A program made the position numbers and the translations under genes. This document shows positions 6,768-8,624 of a stretch of 8,624 bases of DNA, in pieces. How positions within the stretch are numbered: position 1 is the stretch's first letter; every line of letters starts with the position of its first letter. Where the stretch lies: contig DASXFW010000380.1 of the NCBI GenBank assembly GCA_036489395.1, positions 1 to 8,624 of the forward strand. The letters run 5' to 3'. The notes under the pieces are model-generated. The model saw only the letters and a list, made by a program, of their open reading frames with translations. It searched no databases and was not told the DNA's origin. The DNA is from JASHVB01 sp036489395. GTDB taxonomy: Bacteria > Pseudomonadota > Alphaproteobacteria > Acetobacterales > Acetobacteraceae.

Positions 6768-6847
6768 CCGTCATGGCAGGGCTTGACCCGGCCATCCACG
6801 CACAATGGTCCGTGCGCAGATGGCCGGGTCAAGCCCGGCCATGACGG
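6768..6847. repeat. Extragenic palindromic repeat, second family (GGGCTTGACCCGG core)
   Basis: Arms 6768-6796 and 6819-6847 are reverse complements at 28 of 29 bases. An inner stem, CGCAC (6799-6803) with GTGCG (6812-6816), extends the hairpin to a short loop. The right arm holds its own palindrome, GGCCGGG…CCCGGCC. The core differs from the copies at 3-95 and 3238-3321; this type is scattered widely between genes in alphaproteobacterial genomes. It fills most of the 114-base gap between two genes of one likely operon, so it may stabilise the upstream transcript or lower expression of the downstream genes. Confidence 0.85.
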
Positions 6848-6859
6848 GGAGAGGTGGGG

Positions 6860-8624
6860 TCAGCGTGCTGCCTGTATAGCCCGCCACACCCGTTCCGGTG
6901 TCGCCGGCATGTCGATATGCGTTACGCCCAGCGGCGCCAGCGCGTCCAGCACCGCGCAGATGATCGCCTGAGGTGCCGCCATCGCGCCCGCCTGACCCGA
7001 GCCTTTCACGCCAAGCGGATTGGCGTTGGTCGGCACGCCGCTTAGCGTGATGGCGAAGTCGGGCAGGTCGTCGGCGCGCGGGATCGCGTAGTCCATGAAC
7101 GATCCGCTCAGCATCTGGCCGGATTGCGGATCGTAAACCGTATGTTCCAGCATCGCCTGGCCGATGCCCTGCGCAACGCCGCCGTGGATCTGGCCGAGCG
7201 TCAGCATCGGATTGATCAGCGTGCCGAAATCATCGACGGCGGTGTAACGTTGCAGCGCCACGACGCCGGTTTCCGGGTCGATTTCAATTTCGGCGATGTG
7301 GCAGCCATTGGGAAAGGTGATGACGTCGAGCACATTCCAGACATAGGTGTCGAGGCGTGGTTCCGCGCCGTCGGGCAGATTGGCGGGGTCGCGTGCCGCT
7401 TGAGCGACGCTAAGCAGACCGATCGCGCGCGCGGGTTCGTCGCGCACGCTGAAGCGGCCATCGCCGAATATGATCTGCGCCGGTGACGCTTGCAGCAGCC
7501 GCGCGGCGACCGTGTGGCCTTTCGCCAGCATCGCATCCACCGCCTTGCACAGTGCCGCGCCGCCCATGTGCATCGACCGCGCGCCGCCGTGGCCGTTGCC
7601 GGCCCGCACTTGTGCAGTATCCGCCTGCACATAGCGGAACGTTTCGATCGGCACGCCCATCAGATCCGCGGCGATCTGCGCATAGGCCGTGGCGTGGCCC
7701 ATGCCGTTGGATTGCGTGCCGACCAGCAGCGTGATGCGGCCGTCTTCCTCGAAGCGGAGCTCCGCGCCTTCGTTGGGCGCCCCCCGGGCGGTTTCCATGA
7801 AGCACGTCACGCCGATGCCGCGCAGCTTGCCGGTCTGTCGTGAAGCACCGCGGCGCGTGGGGAAGCTGGCGTGATCGGACGCGACGATCGCGTCGTCCAG
7901 GTTGGCGGCGAACCGGCCGCAGTCGATGACCGTGCCGAGTGCTTTGTGGTACGGAAATTCATTCACCAGGTTGCGACGGCGCAGTGCGATCGGATCGAAG
8001 CCGTGGCGGCAGGCCGCGGCGTCGATCAGCCGCTCGATCATGTAATTCACTTCAGGCTTGCCGGCACCGCGATAGGCGTCGATCGGCACGGTGTTGGTGA
8101 ACACGCCGTGCACGTCCATGAAGATCGCCGGAATCACGTAGCCGCTGCCGATGGCGTTGGCCGGCGCGTTGGTGGAACTTCCAGGCCCGCCCGATGAAAG
8201 ATACGCCCCCAAATCCGCAACAGTCTCAGCATGCAGCGCGAGAAAATTACCCCCGGCATCCAGTGCCAGCCGAGCGCGTGTGACATTGGCGCGGCCTTGC
8301 GCCGTGGTGATGAAGTCCTCAGCGCGATCGCCGATCCATTTGATTGGTCGGGCAAGTTGTTGCGCTGCCCACAGCAGCATCACCCATTCGGGATACAGCG
8401 CGTTCTTCACGCCGAAGCCGCCGCCGACATCGGGACAAGAGACATGCATTTGCTCGCGCGGCACATGGAACACATCGTTCGCGAGCTGCGCTTGCAGTTG
8501 ATGCACGCCGGCACCAGAGAACATCAGATGGTAGCCGCTCGCGTCATGCTGGCCGATTGCACCGCGCGTCTCCGCCGAGCAGATCACCAGGCGGTTGTTG
8601 ATCAGCTCCAGTTCCACGACGTGC
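6860..8624 (-). CDS. Xanthine dehydrogenase/aldehyde oxidase-type molybdopterin-binding subunit (5' end outside window)
   Basis: The last 587 residues of a large-subunit protein; the family is usually about 760-790 residues, so roughly 180-200 N-terminal residues are missing at the right edge. The frame is open to base 8624, and the GTG at 8617 is internal. Members bind Mo-molybdopterin cytosine dinucleotide and hydroxylate aldehydes or N-heteroaromatics, with [2Fe-2S] and FAD subunits. Numbering from that GTG, seen: GGGFGVKNALYPEW (65-78), IDAYRGAGKPEVNYMIERLID (179-199), GTQSNGMGHATAYAQIAADLMGVP (300-323), VDDFGTLINPMLTLGQIHGGVAQGIGQ (461-487) and NPLGVKGSGQAGAMAAP (533-549). AYRGAG instead of AYRCSF excludes form I CO dehydrogenase. 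Two positions are atypical: the usual GQGHET Gln is Met306, and the catalytic Glu of GxGEAG is Gln542 (codon CAG at 6992-6994). The partner subunits may lie upstream, outside the window. Confidence 0.93.
   Translation of the reverse strand, partial: HVVELELINNRLVICSAETRGAIGQHDASGYHLMFSGAGVHQLQAQLANDVFHVPREQMHVSCPDVGGGFGVKNALYPEWVMLLWAAQQLARPIKWIGDRAEDFITTAQGRANVTRARLALDAGGNFLALHAETVADLGAYLSSGGPGSSTNAPANAIGSGYVIPAIFMDVHGVFTNTVPIDAYRGAGKPEVNYMIERLIDAAACRHGFDPIALRRRNLVNEFPYHKALGTVIDCGRFAANLDDAIVASDHASFPTRRGASRQTGKLRGIGVTCFMETARGAPNEGAELRFEEDGRITLLVGTQSNGMGHATAYAQIAADLMGVPIETFRYVQADTAQVRAGNGHGGARSMHMGGAALCKAVDAMLAKGHTVAARLLQASPAQIIFGDGRFSVRDEPARAIGLLSVAQAARDPANLPDGAEPRLDTYVWNVLDVITFPNGCHIAEIEIDPETGVVALQRYTAVDDFGTLINPMLTLGQIHGGVAQGIGQAMLEHTVYDPQSGQMLSGSFMDYAIPRADDLPDFAITLSGVPTNANPLGVKGSGQAGAMAAPQAIICAVLDALAPLGVTHIDMPATPERVWRAIQAAR

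Noticed and set aside
6110..6844. 244-codon plus-strand open frame
   Set aside because: It is antisense to the ThDP enzyme and ends in the palindromic repeat; no motif and an atypical composition.

Overview
The window is a GC-rich stretch in which every recognisable gene lies on the minus strand. It looks like an alphaproteobacterium, probably of the Rhodospirillales/Acetobacteraceae type. The grounds are a PopZ (DUF2497) homologue, the alphaproteobacterial order pcm-tolC-popZ, and extragenic palindromes built on CGTCATG…GGTCGGCATCCA and GGGCTTGACCCGG cores. The taxonomic placement is inference; no rRNA or other species marker is present.

Read in the direction of transcription (high to low coordinates), the first block is a probable catabolic operon. 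It holds the large molybdopterin-binding subunit of a xanthine dehydrogenase/aldehyde oxidase-type molybdenum hydroxylase (6860-8624, 5' end outside the window). This is followed by an 80-bp palindromic repeat, a thiamine-diphosphate-dependent 2-oxoacid decarboxylase-like enzyme (5054-6745), and a class A FAD-dependent aromatic monooxygenase (3390-5054). The last two overlap by one base (TGATG), so their translation is probably coupled. Together they suggest oxidation or decarboxylation of a small aromatic or heteroaromatic compound; the substrate cannot be read from the sequence. The molybdenum enzyme is unusual. The usual catalytic Glu of the GxGEAG motif is Gln, and the Gln of the GQGHET motif is Met.

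The second block (2998-3389) is a gene-free region of about 390 bp. It contains a 185-bp MITE-like element with perfect 21-bp terminal inverted repeats flanked by TTA on both sides, with an extragenic palindrome inside it. Next comes a short stretch with a good ribosome binding site that resembles the N-terminus of a nitronate monooxygenase (a probable gene remnant), then a 15-bp tandem repeat, then a sigma70-like promoter facing pcm.

The third block is a housekeeping and envelope cluster. It contains a protein-L-isoaspartate O-methyltransferase family protein (2320-2997), a TolC-family outer-membrane efflux/secretion protein (757-2214), and the polar organising protein PopZ (154-735). After popZ come a 16-bp tandem duplication that touches its stop codon and another palindromic repeat (3-95). 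In related genomes valS often follows popZ; it would lie beyond the left edge here. No tRNA, rRNA, CRISPR array or complete insertion sequence was seen.
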